DNA of 64,000 nucleotides from UBA1858 sp965227695 (GTDB lineage: Bacteria; Pseudomonadota; Gammaproteobacteria; UBA4575), in contig OZ245760.1 in the NCBI GenBank assembly GCA_965227695.1, positions 2,232,001-2,296,000 on the forward strand, read 5' to 3'. This document shows, one piece after another, positions 8,865-18,941 of the stretch. Under the pieces are notes generated by a model, which saw only the letters and a list, made by a program, of their open reading frames with translations, had not been told where the DNA came from and did not search any database. The translations under genes were made by a program, and so were the position numbers. How positions within the stretch are numbered: position 1 is the stretch's first letter; each line of letters begins with the position of its first letter.

Positions 8865-8891
8865 GTATCGGCCGTATACAAAAAAACTTTA
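8865..8891 (-). promoter_or_regulatory. Sigma-28 (FliA) promoter of fliC
   Basis: On the minus strand, TAAAGTTT, an 11-base spacer, then GCCGATAC. The -35 matches the FliA consensus in all eight positions and the -10 in seven of eight. This predicts a flagellin leader of about 85 bases. Confidence 0.92.
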
Positions 8892-9032
8892 AATAAATTA
8901 CTTGACAAGCAATAAAATGGAAAAAGGATGAATTGGTTTATATCTGCAGGAAGAAAAGAGATTTGATAACTTTAGAGAAATACGGACAATTGCATAATAT
9001 CCGGAGACAGACGGTTAGGCTCCCGCAGATAG

Positions 9033-10232
9033 TTACAAGAAATTAAATAAATTTAAATTCTGAACTCTAGAGAAAGTTGCCTGTACTGCTTCAAGAGTAT
9101 TAATCTCAAATGTCAGCTGACTGATCGCTTCGGCCAGGTCGACATCTTCCACCTCAGAAAGTGTCTGCTGCAATACCAGCCTGGCACTGGCTGATTCAGT
9201 ATCGGCGGAATCCAGCGAGTTTTGGCGTGTACCGACCGAAGTGCGGATATCAATAATATTTCCTAAAGCCTGATCTATGTCACCTAACGCGACCTGTAGC
9301 CCCTGCTGCAAGCGTGCTTCTTTAGATTGATCCGTCGGGGATATGCTCAATGTATTAATCAGGTTGCTCATTGTCTTGAATATATCCTGATGACGACTGG
9401 CATTCACATTAAACGCATCGCCCGCCTGAGGAGCTCCTGATATCGCTATTTCAATACCACTAAAGTTAATTGATGTACCTTCCGCATAAGGTTGTGCTGA
9501 CAGAACCGTTGTTGAGGTAGTGTCGTCAATGACATCAAATGTTGTGTCAGATGTAAATACAACCCTGTAATCATGCGCCTGAAAAAGAGCGTTATCTGTA
9601 ACACTGCCTTCGTTAATAATCCCACTGCCATTGTTTGCCGGGTTTATATCCGTGGCGAAAGATCCGTTGCCATTACGAATCTTTTGAAATACTTCATAAC
9701 CTGATTCATTCACATCAAGCGCCCGGTTTGCGGAAATCTGTAGATTCAGATTTGTTTGATCGCCATTATAAACAGCGCCTGTTGATGTCAAAGTAAAGGG
9801 CTGGGTCTTTCCTTTACCGCCGGCAAACAAGTACTCGCCATTCCCGTCTCTGGTATTCGCATAGTCCAACAGCTCGGCGAGCCTCTGTTCTATTTCAGTT
9901 TTAATAATGCTTCTTGTTTCATCTGTTTGAGCACTTGAATTTGCCTGTATTGTCAGATCGCGCACTCTTTGCAATGTATTATTAACACTGGTCAGGGTGG
10001 CATCTACCAGACCCAGTTGCTGATTAGCAAAACCACGGTTCCTCTCAAACTGGTCAAGACGTGAGATCGCCTGGTTGAGATCAACCGAGCGGGCTGCTTC
10101 AGTAGGCGCATCTGATGGCCTCAGTAATTTCTTTCCAGAACCAATCTGGGCCTGCAGGTCTGCAATCTGCGATAAATTACCCTGTATATCCTGTACTGCC
10201 TGCTGGAAATAGAGGGAAGTCGAAATTCTCAT
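9033..10232 (-). CDS. flgL: FlgL, hook-filament junction protein (HAP3)
   Basis: A 399-residue flagellin-like junction protein. The N-terminus RISTSLYFQQAVQDIQGNLS and the C-terminal coiled coil EVDLAEAISQLTFEINTLEA are typical FlgL. FlgL is the last hook-associated protein before the filament. It begins two bases after flgK and is the last gene of the long flgB-to-flgL run. The middle contains a beta-rich insertion. No clear intrinsic terminator is visible in the 140 bases before the fliC promoter. Confidence 0.94.
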   Translation of the reverse strand: MRISTSLYFQQAVQDIQGNLSQIADLQAQIGSGKKLLRPSDAPTEAARSVDLNQAISRLDQFERNRGFANQQLGLVDATLTSVNNTLQRVRDLTIQANSSAQTDETRSIIKTEIEQRLAELLDYANTRDGNGEYLFAGGKGKTQPFTLTSTGAVYNGDQTNLNLQISANRALDVNESGYEVFQKIRNGNGSFATDINPANNGSGIINEGSVTDNALFQAHDYRVVFTSDTTFDVIDDTTSTTVLSAQPYAEGTSINFSGIEIAISGAPQAGDAFNVNASRHQDIFKTMSNLINTLSISPTDQSKEARLQQGLQVALGDIDQALGNIIDIRTSVGTRQNSLDSADTESASARLVLQQTLSEVEDVDLAEAISQLTFEINTLEAVQATFSRVQNLNLFNFL

Positions 10233-10234
10233 GT

Positions 10235-12136
10235 TTACCTCGCCACCACACTTAATAATGTCTGGAATAACTCGTCACTGGTGGATATCACCTGTGCAGC
10301 GGCCTGGTACGCCTGCTGAAATTTGGTCAGATTGACCGCTTCCTCGTCAAGATTCACGCCTGAAACGCTTTCTTTCGCCTGAATGGAATCCTCCAGTAAA
10401 CGGTTTTGCGCATTGCTATTAAGTTCAGCCTGTCGTGTCAAGGTGCCGACCTTACCCACAAGTCCACCATAAGTTTCCTGATAACTGCTGCTACCTCCGA
10501 CCGTATCGGCAGTTTGTAATGCAAGTAAAGCAAGTGCGTTCGTATTATCAGAAACTGATGCAGAGTTACGTTCTATCAAAAAAACATCACCGGATTGTAC
10601 CGGGCCTTCTATCTGTACACGTAATCCATTAAAGTCAATATCTGCACCGCTGGTATATGTGAGTCCTGAAGAAACAGTCACACCATCGGTGACATTGAAT
10701 ATATCGAAGGTCGTCGCAGGATCATTAAAACGTATTTCAATAGTATCTCTGAGGTCCGGGTTTGTGATATCGGTGACTTCAGGGGGTGTTATTTCAGCAT
10801 TACCAAGATTGTCTACAATAGCCTGTGACCTTGCAGGTGATGCCGCCGCGAAATCATCTGTACGTGTAATCAACACGTCCAGTTGGCTGGCTCCCAAACG
10901 GGTTGGGCGAATAATAAAACGGTCACCCGCACTGGCGCCTGCACCTACATTATATTCAACACCATCAACTGTAAAAACAGGGCCGGCGGAAACAGTTGCC
11001 TGACCATCATCCAACCGGGTTAGCGTGTAATTTGCTCCATCATAGGCAAGACTATAATCAGAAGACGTTAATGAGGTATGATCGACGATAGCGGCTGATA
11101 CTGTGGCGCTACCCGTATTATCTGTATTAGCAATGATCTCGACTTCACCTGTAGAAAAAAAGTCTGAGCCGATGTCACCTGTGATGGTTTGTCCGACATT
11201 ATGTTGCTGGTTAAAAGTGCCGGCCAGTACTGTTGCAATACGCCCAAGCTCATTTCTTATTGAGCCTAACTGTTCATTCTTGAATTCAAGCAAACCGGAC
11301 AGACGCCCCCCGGTGATTGAATTGGTGATATCAGCTTCACCGGCAAAGGTTTGATAGGCAATGCGCATATTAGCACTGTCAGAGGGATCTTGAATGGTAG
11401 CCAGCTTTTGCGCACTACTGCCCACCACAATACTCTGACCATTACCAATAAAAATACTCATTGAACCATCATCCTGCTCGAGCGTCTGCACAGAGACTAT
11501 TTCGGATAACTCCAACACCAGCTGGTCTCGCTGATCCAGCAAGTCATTTGGCTTCTGACCCGAGGATGTTGAACTCTGGGCTGCAACAATTTTTTTATTC
11601 AGGTCGGCAATACTTGCAGCAATGATATTGAGGTCCTGAATATTTTCCTTAATGCCAACCTTGATATCACTATCAATAGCTTGCAACTGAGATTCAATAT
11701 TTCCAAAACGCGACGCTAATGACTGCGCAGCACTCAACACAACCTGTCTGGCTGAGCTGGAACTCGGATCTATCGCCAAATCCTGAATACTATTGAAAAA
11801 ATTCTGCAATGATGGCGCCAGACTGCCATCGCCATCCGCGAGCAGATTATCCACACGCGAGGAAAGACTGTTAATTGCATTTAAACGTCCTGCTTCAGTA
11901 GAAGCGGCCCGTAACTGCTCCGTCAGAAATTCACTTTCAATACGTTCTATATTGGATACTCTGGTACCCGTACCAATAAATCCGTTTCCAAATCCTTGTG
12001 GTTGCAGAGTGGAAAATCTCACCTCTTGCCGACTGTAGCCCGGCGTAGTGGCATTTGAAATATTATTAGACGTTGTTGCCAGTGCTGTTTGAAATGCACG
12101 AAGCCCTGTGACGGCAATATCCAGTGAATTAGGCAT
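10235..12136 (-). CDS. flgK: FlgK, hook-filament junction protein (HAP1)
   Basis: A 633-residue protein joining the hook to FlgL and the filament. The N-terminal rod/hook motif is ALATTSNNISNATTPGYSRQ and the C-terminus GVNLDEEAVNLTKFQQAYQA is the flagellar C-terminal domain. It is longer than enterobacterial FlgK (about 550) because of beta-rich insertions around residues 330-520. It lies between flgJ (19-base gap) and flgL (2-base gap). It is normally stabilised by the chaperone FlgN, encoded on the other strand at 20838. Confidence 0.95.
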   Translation of the reverse strand: MPNSLDIAVTGLRAFQTALATTSNNISNATTPGYSRQEVRFSTLQPQGFGNGFIGTGTRVSNIERIESEFLTEQLRAASTEAGRLNAINSLSSRVDNLLADGDGSLAPSLQNFFNSIQDLAIDPSSSSARQVVLSAAQSLASRFGNIESQLQAIDSDIKVGIKENIQDLNIIAASIADLNKKIVAAQSSTSSGQKPNDLLDQRDQLVLELSEIVSVQTLEQDDGSMSIFIGNGQSIVVGSSAQKLATIQDPSDSANMRIAYQTFAGEADITNSITGGRLSGLLEFKNEQLGSIRNELGRIATVLAGTFNQQHNVGQTITGDIGSDFFSTGEVEIIANTDNTGSATVSAAIVDHTSLTSSDYSLAYDGANYTLTRLDDGQATVSAGPVFTVDGVEYNVGAGASAGDRFIIRPTRLGASQLDVLITRTDDFAAASPARSQAIVDNLGNAEITPPEVTDITNPDLRDTIEIRFNDPATTFDIFNVTDGVTVSSGLTYTSGADIDFNGLRVQIEGPVQSGDVFLIERNSASVSDNTNALALLALQTADTVGGSSSYQETYGGLVGKVGTLTRQAELNSNAQNRLLEDSIQAKESVSGVNLDEEAVNLTKFQQAYQAAAQVISTSDELFQTLLSVVAR

Positions 12137-12155
12137 AGCTATTTTCTATCCGGTT

Positions 12156-13136
12156 TCATGGCGATAAAAATACTTTGCTTTGCAAGACATTAATAATCTT
12201 GTCTGCATAGTCAGGGTCGGTTGCATAACCTGCATTATGTATTTCCCTGATAAAACGATGTGTATCACTGGCAAATTCAAGTGCATGAGAGTAACGGTCA
12301 TTGGCTAACAGAAAATTTGCATAGTCATTGAAAGAGTCTTTTATGGATTCATACACACGAAACGTCTGTTTAATTTCTTTAAATGTGCCATGCTCGAATT
12401 CCAGTGTTGGCGAACTTATTTGCTCTCCCTGCCAGCGATTGTCGGCTTTTATGCCAAAATAATTATTTGAACTGCCATAATTATTTTCAGGGACATGCCT
12501 GCCCCAACCAGTTTCAAGTGCCGCAATTGCGACCAGTAAATTCGGCTCGACACCCAGCTTTTCAGCAGGCTCTTTAGCGTACTGGTATGCGACATTCACG
12601 AAATGACCGGGTGATTCCGGTTTGAATGCCAGTGGACGACGAAACTCCGGTTGCTCTGTTTTTGCGGGGACAGTTTCGCGGACACTTTCTGACAGGTTGT
12701 CAACCAGTGCGTCCAGGCGACTGAGTTGGTGATTTTGAACTGCAGTGCCAGATGAATAGGCATATATATTTTCGGCCTTGGACTGTGGCTCCATAGCAGG
12801 TAACACATCACGCTCCAGGCCGGAATCGTTCATTTGTGAGGACGAATTATTGCCAAGCTGTCGATTGATAATTTGCGCAATACCCAGTATCTCCTGTTTG
12901 GCAAGGTCGGCGGCAATCTGTTGATCATACATATCCCGATAAAATTCAGACTGCTCTGATTGAAACATGCCTTCAGATAGTGACGCTGTACGCATACTTT
13001 TCAGCATTTGCTGTAGAAATAATGCTTCAAACTGCTGGATAACCTCATCATTTACCGGCTCACCATTACCTGCCTGCAGACGCAATCGCGCGGTATCTGA
13101 AACAGTCGATAATATTGATGCAATGCCCTGGCTCAT
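12156..13136 (-). CDS. flgJ: FlgJ, rod-capping protein with peptidoglycan hydrolase domain
   Basis: A 326-residue, two-domain protein. Residues 1-95 form the rod-cap domain (FEALFLQQMLKSMRTASLSE). After a variable linker, residues 175-320 form the glucosaminidase-type muralytic domain, with the catalytic Glu region AIAALETGWGRHVP and downstream SNNYFGIKADNRWQG. It opens the cell wall for the growing rod. It lies between flgI (6-base gap) and flgK. Both domains are complete. Confidence 0.95.
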   Translation of the reverse strand: MSQGIASILSTVSDTARLRLQAGNGEPVNDEVIQQFEALFLQQMLKSMRTASLSEGMFQSEQSEFYRDMYDQQIAADLAKQEILGIAQIINRQLGNNSSSQMNDSGLERDVLPAMEPQSKAENIYAYSSGTAVQNHQLSRLDALVDNLSESVRETVPAKTEQPEFRRPLAFKPESPGHFVNVAYQYAKEPAEKLGVEPNLLVAIAALETGWGRHVPENNYGSSNNYFGIKADNRWQGEQISSPTLEFEHGTFKEIKQTFRVYESIKDSFNDYANFLLANDRYSHALEFASDTHRFIREIHNAGYATDPDYADKIINVLQSKVFLSP

Positions 13137-13142
13137 AACAGC

Positions 13143-14240
13143 TTATATAACAATCAACTCGGCTTTTAATGCACCAGCCTGTTTTAGTGCCTCCAGTATT
13201 GCAACCAGATCACCCGGGGCTGCACCCACTTCATTTACAGCATTAACAATTGAATTCAGGGAGATACCCGGATTAAATAAAAACATACGATCAGAAGTCT
13301 GCTGTATATCAATTTCCGTATCTGTCGTTACTTGTGTTTCTCCAACAGTTGCAAATTGATTCGGCTGGCTGACCTGAGTATTCTCAGAAATTGTCACTAC
13401 CAGGCTTCCGTGCGACACTGCAGCTGCCGATACACGGACATTGGATCCAATCACCACTGTTCCTGTTCGTGAGTTGACAATGACTTTCGCCGGCGCCGCA
13501 CCAGATTGCATTGTGATGTTTTCAATCTCGGCCAGAAATGACACGCGGTTGGCAGCATCGAAAGGGGCTCTTACTCTTACAGTCACCGGGTCAAGCGCGC
13601 TGGCAACACCCGTACCCATGATTTCATTGATCCGATCCTGCATACGTCGTGCCGTTGTGAAATCAGAAGTATGCAAATTAAGATAAAGATGATCTTTTAA
13701 AGCAAAATTACTTGGTATCGACCTCTCTACAATCGCGCCGTTTGGAATACGGCCTGCACTTGGTACATTAATCGTAATACTTGAGCCATCACTCCCCTGT
13801 ACTCCCAGGCCTCCTACAACGAGATTCCCCTGCGCAATGGCATAGACCTTTCCATCAATCCCCTTAAGTGGTGACATTAACAGGCTTCCACCACGTAAAC
13901 TTTTTGAGTTTCCAAGCGAAGAAACAGTTACATCGATACTTTGCCCGGGCTTGGCAAAAGGCGGTAATTCAGCATGTATTGAAACGGCTGCAACATTCTT
14001 AAGCTGTGGATTGACTTCTGGCGGGATAGTTATATTGTATCGATTTAAAAAACTCTTAAGACTTTGCACGGTAAATGGAGTCTGGCTTGTTTGATCCCCC
14101 GTACCATCAAGGCCGACAACGAGCCCGTACCCCAGCAACTGATTGGACCTGACACCCGCAACTGATGCCAGATCTTTTATTCGTTCTGCAAATACGGCAT
14201 TCGATATCAGTAGCAGAACAGTTACATAGATAAGTCGCAT
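13143..14240 (-). CDS. flgI: FlgI, flagellar P-ring protein
   Basis: A 365-residue periplasmic P-ring subunit, of standard length. It has a signal peptide (MRLIYVTVLLLISNAVFAE, cleavage after FA) and the family signature IKDLASVAGVRSNQLLGYGL followed by VVGLDGTGDQ. P-ring assembly needs the FlgA chaperone encoded divergently at 19636. It lies 13 bases downstream of flgH. Confidence 0.97.
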   Translation of the reverse strand: MRLIYVTVLLLISNAVFAERIKDLASVAGVRSNQLLGYGLVVGLDGTGDQTSQTPFTVQSLKSFLNRYNITIPPEVNPQLKNVAAVSIHAELPPFAKPGQSIDVTVSSLGNSKSLRGGSLLMSPLKGIDGKVYAIAQGNLVVGGLGVQGSDGSSITINVPSAGRIPNGAIVERSIPSNFALKDHLYLNLHTSDFTTARRMQDRINEIMGTGVASALDPVTVRVRAPFDAANRVSFLAEIENITMQSGAAPAKVIVNSRTGTVVIGSNVRVSAAAVSHGSLVVTISENTQVSQPNQFATVGETQVTTDTEIDIQQTSDRMFLFNPGISLNSIVNAVNEVGAAPGDLVAILEALKQAGALKAELIVI

Positions 14241-14253
14241 TTATATGTCTCCC

Positions 14254-14955
14254 TTATAAAGGCCAGATTGCATGCATGAAAAACTTTGTCAGCCAGCCCG
14301 CTTTACTGCTATCACTGACAACACCTGTGCCTTTATATGTAATACGTGCATTGGCAATTTTAGTGGACTCAATTCTGTTATTGGCTTCAATATCACTTGG
14401 CCGCACTATTCCATCAATTCTCACCACTTCACTTCCTTCGTTCAGGGTCAACAGCTTCTCACCCTTAATCACCAGGTACCCATTCGCCAGCTTTTCAGTG
14501 ACCATGACCGTGATATTTCCATCCAGACTATTTTCCTGCGTGAGCTCACCTTCACCTTCTACATCCCTTGAAGCGGTAGCATTACTGGATAAAACCTGAC
14601 GGCCATTCACGGTGTAATTATTTTTCCCGAACAAAGTTGGATTCGGAAGATCAATTGAACTGGATTTATCTGCTTCAAGCGATGAAGATTTGCTTGCATT
14701 CGTCTCTTCTGTCAAAACAACAGTTATCAAGTCGCCAACGCGGGTTGCCTTAATATCTTCAAAAATATAGTTGTTTGTTGAAGTATAGAATAACCCGCCA
14801 TCGTAACTTGTTTTCTCTTCAGGCATCTCGGGCATTACCGGTTCATAATCAGGGTCGCTGATCTTTCCGATCGAACTACACCCGGAAAGCAGTAATGTTA
14901 TCCATATCACTGTAAGAAGCGATTTTATTTTCCGACTTTTATTATCAGTAATCAC
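14254..14955 (-). CDS. flgH: FlgH, flagellar L-ring lipoprotein
   Basis: A 233-residue outer-membrane lipoprotein forming the L ring. The lipobox LLLSGC places the lipidated Cys at residue 26. Family motifs are YTSTNNYIFEDIKATRVGDL, followed by the VLTEETNASKSSS stretch, and the C-terminal WLTKFF. The order flgG-flgH-flgI-flgJ is canonical. Confidence 0.96.
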   Translation of the reverse strand: MITDNKSRKIKSLLTVIWITLLLSGCSSIGKISDPDYEPVMPEMPEEKTSYDGGLFYTSTNNYIFEDIKATRVGDLITVVLTEETNASKSSSLEADKSSSIDLPNPTLFGKNNYTVNGRQVLSSNATASRDVEGEGELTQENSLDGNITVMVTEKLANGYLVIKGEKLLTLNEGSEVVRIDGIVRPSDIEANNRIESTKIANARITYKGTGVVSDSSKAGWLTKFFMHAIWPL

Positions 14956-14974
14956 TGTTGACGCCTCATATTAT

Positions 14975-15760
14975 TTAAAGGTTATTGTTAACATATTGAA
15001 GCATACTATCCGCGGTCTCTATCGCACGCGAGTTCACTTCATATGTTCTTTGTGTTTCGATCATATTAACCAGCTCTTCAACAACGTTTACATTGGAAGT
15101 TTCCAGCGAGCCCTGAATCATTGTTCCAAGTCCACTCTGCCCGGGCGTTCCTGGTGTCGGACTCCCTGATGAAGCGGTTTCCAGAAAAAGGTTTTCTCCT
15201 CGTGGCTGAAGCCCTGTTTCATTAATAAAATCGACCAGCTGTATATTGCCCACCTGCACTGGCGCGCTTTCACCGGCAGTCAATGTGGACACAGTGCCAT
15301 CAACACCTATGGTGATACTCGCCACATTAGGCGGAATTGTTATTGCAGGCTGTAAAACATAGCCACTTGAGTTAACAATCTGTCCCTGTGAGTCCAGCGT
15401 GAAACTACCATCACGCGTGTATGCCATAGAACCATCAGGCAACTGGATTTCAAAGAAGCCACGCCCCTGTATTGCAATATCCAACGGAGCATCCGTTTGT
15501 GAAATATTACCCTGGGTGAATAATTTTTCTGTGGCCACAACGCGAACCCCGGTCCCCAACTGGAGGCCGGTCGGCAATTGAGTGTCTTGCGAAGATTGTG
15601 CACCAGGCTGACGAATGTTCTGATACACCAGATCTTCAAATACAGCACGATCACGCTTGAACCCTGTGGTATTTGCGTTGGCGAGATTGTTAGAAATAAC
15701 AGTCATGCGCGTTTGTTGCGCGTCAAGACCTGTCTTTGAATTCCATAATGCAGATGTCAT
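14975..15760 (-). CDS. flgG: FlgG, distal rod protein
   Basis: A 261-residue protein of standard length forming the distal rod. The N-terminal rod motif is MTVISNNLANANTTGFKRDR and the C-terminal motif is NVNVVEELVNMIETQRTYEV. The extended start TSALWNSKTGLDAQQTRM distinguishes FlgG from FlgF. It is followed by flgH after a 19-base gap. Confidence 0.97.
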   Translation of the reverse strand: MTSALWNSKTGLDAQQTRMTVISNNLANANTTGFKRDRAVFEDLVYQNIRQPGAQSSQDTQLPTGLQLGTGVRVVATEKLFTQGNISQTDAPLDIAIQGRGFFEIQLPDGSMAYTRDGSFTLDSQGQIVNSSGYVLQPAITIPPNVASITIGVDGTVSTLTAGESAPVQVGNIQLVDFINETGLQPRGENLFLETASSGSPTPGTPGQSGLGTMIQGSLETSNVNVVEELVNMIETQRTYEVNSRAIETADSMLQYVNNNL

Positions 15761-15781
15761 TGTTATTAATCCTTTAAGTTT

Positions 15782-16525
15782 TTATCCACGCAATCTTAAA
15801 ATAGAGGCAGAACTGGAATCGTTGTTTTCAGCCGTTTCCATCAGTTTTACATGCATTTCAAATTTCCTGGCCAATTCGATCATGTTAATCAGCTCACTGA
15901 TCGAATTAACATTACTTCCTTCTACAGCGCCGGAAGCAATTCTGACAGACGCATCCGGCTCAATATTTCTGCCATCAGCCGAACGAATCAGGCCATCTGT
16001 ATTCTTCTCAAGCTCTTCAGTGGGCGGGTTAACCAGTTTTATTCGATCAATGACTGCCAGGGCACTTGCGTCCTGTCCGACGGGAATGATCGAAAGCGTG
16101 CCATCGGCTGCAATATCCAGTTTTTCATAGGGCGGCAAAGCGATAGGACCATCATTACCCATGACAGCAAAGCCTGCACCCGTTTTAAGCAACCCGCCAT
16201 TTTCAACACGCAGGTCACCGGCACGCGTATAGGCTTCCGCGCCATCTGGACCCTGAACCGCAATAAATCCCGGGCCATTAACTGAAATATCAAGATCACG
16301 ACCTGTTTGCACTATTTCACCAGAATTAAAGTTAATCCCCGATCTTTCATCAACACTAAAAACACGCGTAGGGTTTCCCGGCCCATACACTGGCAGACTT
16401 CTCAGAGTATCAAAGTCTGCCTTGAAACCTGTGGTATTGGCGTTTGCAAGATTATGGCTATTCGTTGCCTGCTGTGTCTGGATTTGTTTAGCTCCATTCA
16501 TAGCCACATATAGCATTCCATCCAT
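15782..16525 (-). CDS. flgF: FlgF, proximal rod protein
   Basis: A 247-residue protein of standard length. The start MDGMLYVAMNGAKQIQTQQA is characteristic of FlgF, followed by the NSHNLANANTTGFKADFDTL rod motif and a C-terminal NVNSISELINMIELARKFEM. It lies between flgE and flgG in the normal order. Confidence 0.96.
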   Translation of the reverse strand: MDGMLYVAMNGAKQIQTQQATNSHNLANANTTGFKADFDTLRSLPVYGPGNPTRVFSVDERSGINFNSGEIVQTGRDLDISVNGPGFIAVQGPDGAEAYTRAGDLRVENGGLLKTGAGFAVMGNDGPIALPPYEKLDIAADGTLSIIPVGQDASALAVIDRIKLVNPPTEELEKNTDGLIRSADGRNIEPDASVRIASGAVEGSNVNSISELINMIELARKFEMHVKLMETAENNDSSSASILRLRG

Positions 16526-16578
16526 TATTTATACCTCTTCTGGACGCATTATCAGTAGTTTAGTCCGCAGCATCATTA

Positions 16579-17805
16579 TTAAATGATATTGATGATTGTC
16601 TGGGTGATTTCATCTGCTGCCCCGATTACCTGCGCATTGGACTGAAAGAAACGTTGAGATTGAATCATATCAATCAGCTCTGCAGTCACATCCACATTTG
16701 ATTCCTCCAGGGCACCCGACTGAACCAGTCCCAGATCTGTGGAACCGGGCTCACCGATCAACGCAGGACCTGATGCAAAAGACTCAGTCCATAATGAATT
16801 ACTTGACGGCACCAGTCCCTGTGTATTGGAAAAATTGGCGAGTGCGACCTGTCCAAATGCCTGCGACTGACCATTTGAATAACGTCCAAACAATGTTCCA
16901 TCCTGATTAAAGTCAAGACTGGTCAAACGACCTGTTTCAAAGCCGTTTTGATCCAGAGAAGCGACACCAAAAGGACTGCCAAACTGGCTGACGTCGGCAT
17001 AGTCCAATGTATAAGTAGTTGGCGAACCTACGCCACCGGGTGTAAATGATGGCGAGGTCACCGTTGTCCCCGCACCGCCATTGACTCCCACAAGATTACC
17101 GCTGGCATCAAAATTGAGTAGATCGGGACCATCAACCTGTGTGCCATCTACAAACACAAAGGCTTCCCAGTCTGTTGCCGAATCGCGCCTGAAATATAAT
17201 GATGTTAAATGCTCACCACCTAAAGAATCATATGTCGTCAAAGAAGTTGAATGATTGTAAGTAGAAGGATCCGGTCCTGATACTCCCACAGTAAACGCGG
17301 GAAGAATGTCCGCTGACGCATCCAGGTTTGCACCCAGTTCAATTTCAGAAGTGATGCGTGGTGCCAGATCCGCTCTACTCACAGTAATCGGCCCAAGCGC
17401 ACCTGTGATCACTCCGTTAGAGTCCGGCTGAAAACCAACAAGCTGGTTACCAACCGGGTCTACGACGTTCCCATCTGAGTCAACACCAAATGCCCCCGCC
17501 CTGCCATAGGAGCGTTCACCGCCATCCTCCATAATAAAGAAACCCTGCCCGTTAATCGCAAGATCCAGTGCGTTATCGGTAAATGTCACATCCCCATTGG
17601 TAAATTGCTGCTTAATCCCCGCGAGCTGGACACCCTGTCCGATTGCATTACTGCTCACACCAAACTCGGAACTGGCGTAGATGTCTGAAAAGTCTGCACG
17701 GGATCTTTTAAATCCTGTCGTCTCGCTGTTAGCGATATTATTGGAAATTACTTCCAGATCATTTTGTGCGGCACTAAGTCCAGTTAGCGCAATATCGAAT
17801 GGCAT
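16579..17805 (-). CDS. flgE: FlgE, flagellar hook protein
   Basis: A 408-residue hook subunit. N-terminal LEVISNNIANSETTGFKRSR and C-terminal NVDVTAELIDMIQSQRFFQS are the conserved rod/hook ends. The middle (about 150-330) is the beta-rich exposed domain. It follows flgD, whose product caps the hook during assembly. Confidence 0.96.
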   Translation of the reverse strand: MPFDIALTGLSAAQNDLEVISNNIANSETTGFKRSRADFSDIYASSEFGVSSNAIGQGVQLAGIKQQFTNGDVTFTDNALDLAINGQGFFIMEDGGERSYGRAGAFGVDSDGNVVDPVGNQLVGFQPDSNGVITGALGPITVSRADLAPRITSEIELGANLDASADILPAFTVGVSGPDPSTYNHSTSLTTYDSLGGEHLTSLYFRRDSATDWEAFVFVDGTQVDGPDLLNFDASGNLVGVNGGAGTTVTSPSFTPGGVGSPTTYTLDYADVSQFGSPFGVASLDQNGFETGRLTSLDFNQDGTLFGRYSNGQSQAFGQVALANFSNTQGLVPSSNSLWTESFASGPALIGEPGSTDLGLVQSGALEESNVDVTAELIDMIQSQRFFQSNAQVIGAADEITQTIINII

Positions 17806-17832
17806 ATCTTTCTCCTTTAGTTATGCGTATAT

Positions 17833-18507
17833 CTATTGTGAAATTTTCTGTACATCTTTAAATAATATAGTGTCGCCACTTTGCAAACCCAATTCTATTG
17901 CGCTCGAGTTTGACAGGTTGACACTGTCTACCTTGCTTTGCACAGTCGTTGATAGTGCTACTTCACTATCACCGGAAAGCACGCTTGCTGAAATAAAATA
18001 TATCCCGTCATCGACAGGCTCCCCTTGTGCATCCAGTCCATCCCATGAAAAGCTATTCAACCCACCATTCAACAACGGCACCTCTTTAGTCTGAATGACA
18101 CCACCGATAGCATTACGTATCTCAACCAGCGCTGTTCCTGACTGTCCGGTAGCGTCTACAAAAGCGGTGACCGGTTCACCTTGTGTCAATACAATCTGAT
18201 TGCCTTCGACTTCGACACTCTTGCCGATCAGTCCAGCCGCATTGAGAGCCTGGTTACTGTTAATACCCTGGGAAAATTCCTCGAATGACTCGTTAAGGTT
18301 ATTAACACCGTCGACCGTACCAAACTGCGCCAGTTGCCCGATAAATGCTCCATTTTCAACGGGTTCAAACGGATCCTGGTTTTGAATCTGGGCAACAATT
18401 AAGCGCAGAAAATCTTCCTGCCCCAGCTCTTTACTATCTGTTTTTGATGTCTGGAATCTTTGCACACCAAATTGCGAATTTATTGATTCATTATTGCCTA
18501 TTTCCAT
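17833..18507 (-). CDS. flgD: FlgD, hook-capping scaffold
   Basis: A 224-residue hook-cap protein. The N-terminal motif QEDFLRLIVAQIQNQDPFEP is diagnostic, followed by AFIGQLAQFGTVDGVNNL and a C-terminal Ig-like/tudor pair. It is discarded once the hook is complete. It lies between flgC and flgE. Confidence 0.96.
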   Translation of the reverse strand: MEIGNNESINSQFGVQRFQTSKTDSKELGQEDFLRLIVAQIQNQDPFEPVENGAFIGQLAQFGTVDGVNNLNESFEEFSQGINSNQALNAAGLIGKSVEVEGNQIVLTQGEPVTAFVDATGQSGTALVEIRNAIGGVIQTKEVPLLNGGLNSFSWDGLDAQGEPVDDGIYFISASVLSGDSEVALSTTVQSKVDSVNLSNSSAIELGLQSGDTILFKDVQKISQ

Positions 18508-18519
18508 TTTCGATACCTT

Positions 18520-18936
18520 TTACTCACCTAAACGAAGTGTCTGCATCAGTAACTCTTTCGATGTATTTATCACTTCAACATTATTTTGATAACTACGCGA
18601 AGCAGACATCATATTTGTCATCTCTTCAATTGGATTGACATTAGAGAGATAAACATAGCCATCATCATCGGCAAGCGGATTGCCAGGCTCATATCTTTTG
18701 GGCACTTCAGCATTGCTCTCGACTATTCCCAGTGTACGCACACCGGTATTTTCACTATGCATATTAAATGCATCGTTGTATGCAGCTGCGAAAACCGGAT
18801 TGCGTGCCTTGTAAGCACCTTCCTGTGTTGCCGATACTGACTGTGCATTGGAAATATTACTTGCCGTTACATTCAGCCGGGTGCTTTGTGCACTCAACCC
18901 GCTTCCGGAAATATCAAAAATATTTAATAAAGACAT
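18520..18936 (-). CDS. flgC: FlgC, proximal rod protein
   Basis: A 138-residue rod protein of standard length, with the N-terminal motif LNVTASNISNAQSVSATQEG and the C-terminal motif NVNPIEEMTNMMSASRSYQN. It starts 5 bases after flgB ends. Confidence 0.96.
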   Translation of the reverse strand: MSLLNIFDISGSGLSAQSTRLNVTASNISNAQSVSATQEGAYKARNPVFAAAYNDAFNMHSENTGVRTLGIVESNAEVPKRYEPGNPLADDDGYVYLSNVNPIEEMTNMMSASRSYQNNVEVINTSKELLMQTLRLGE

Positions 18937-18941
18937 TTTAA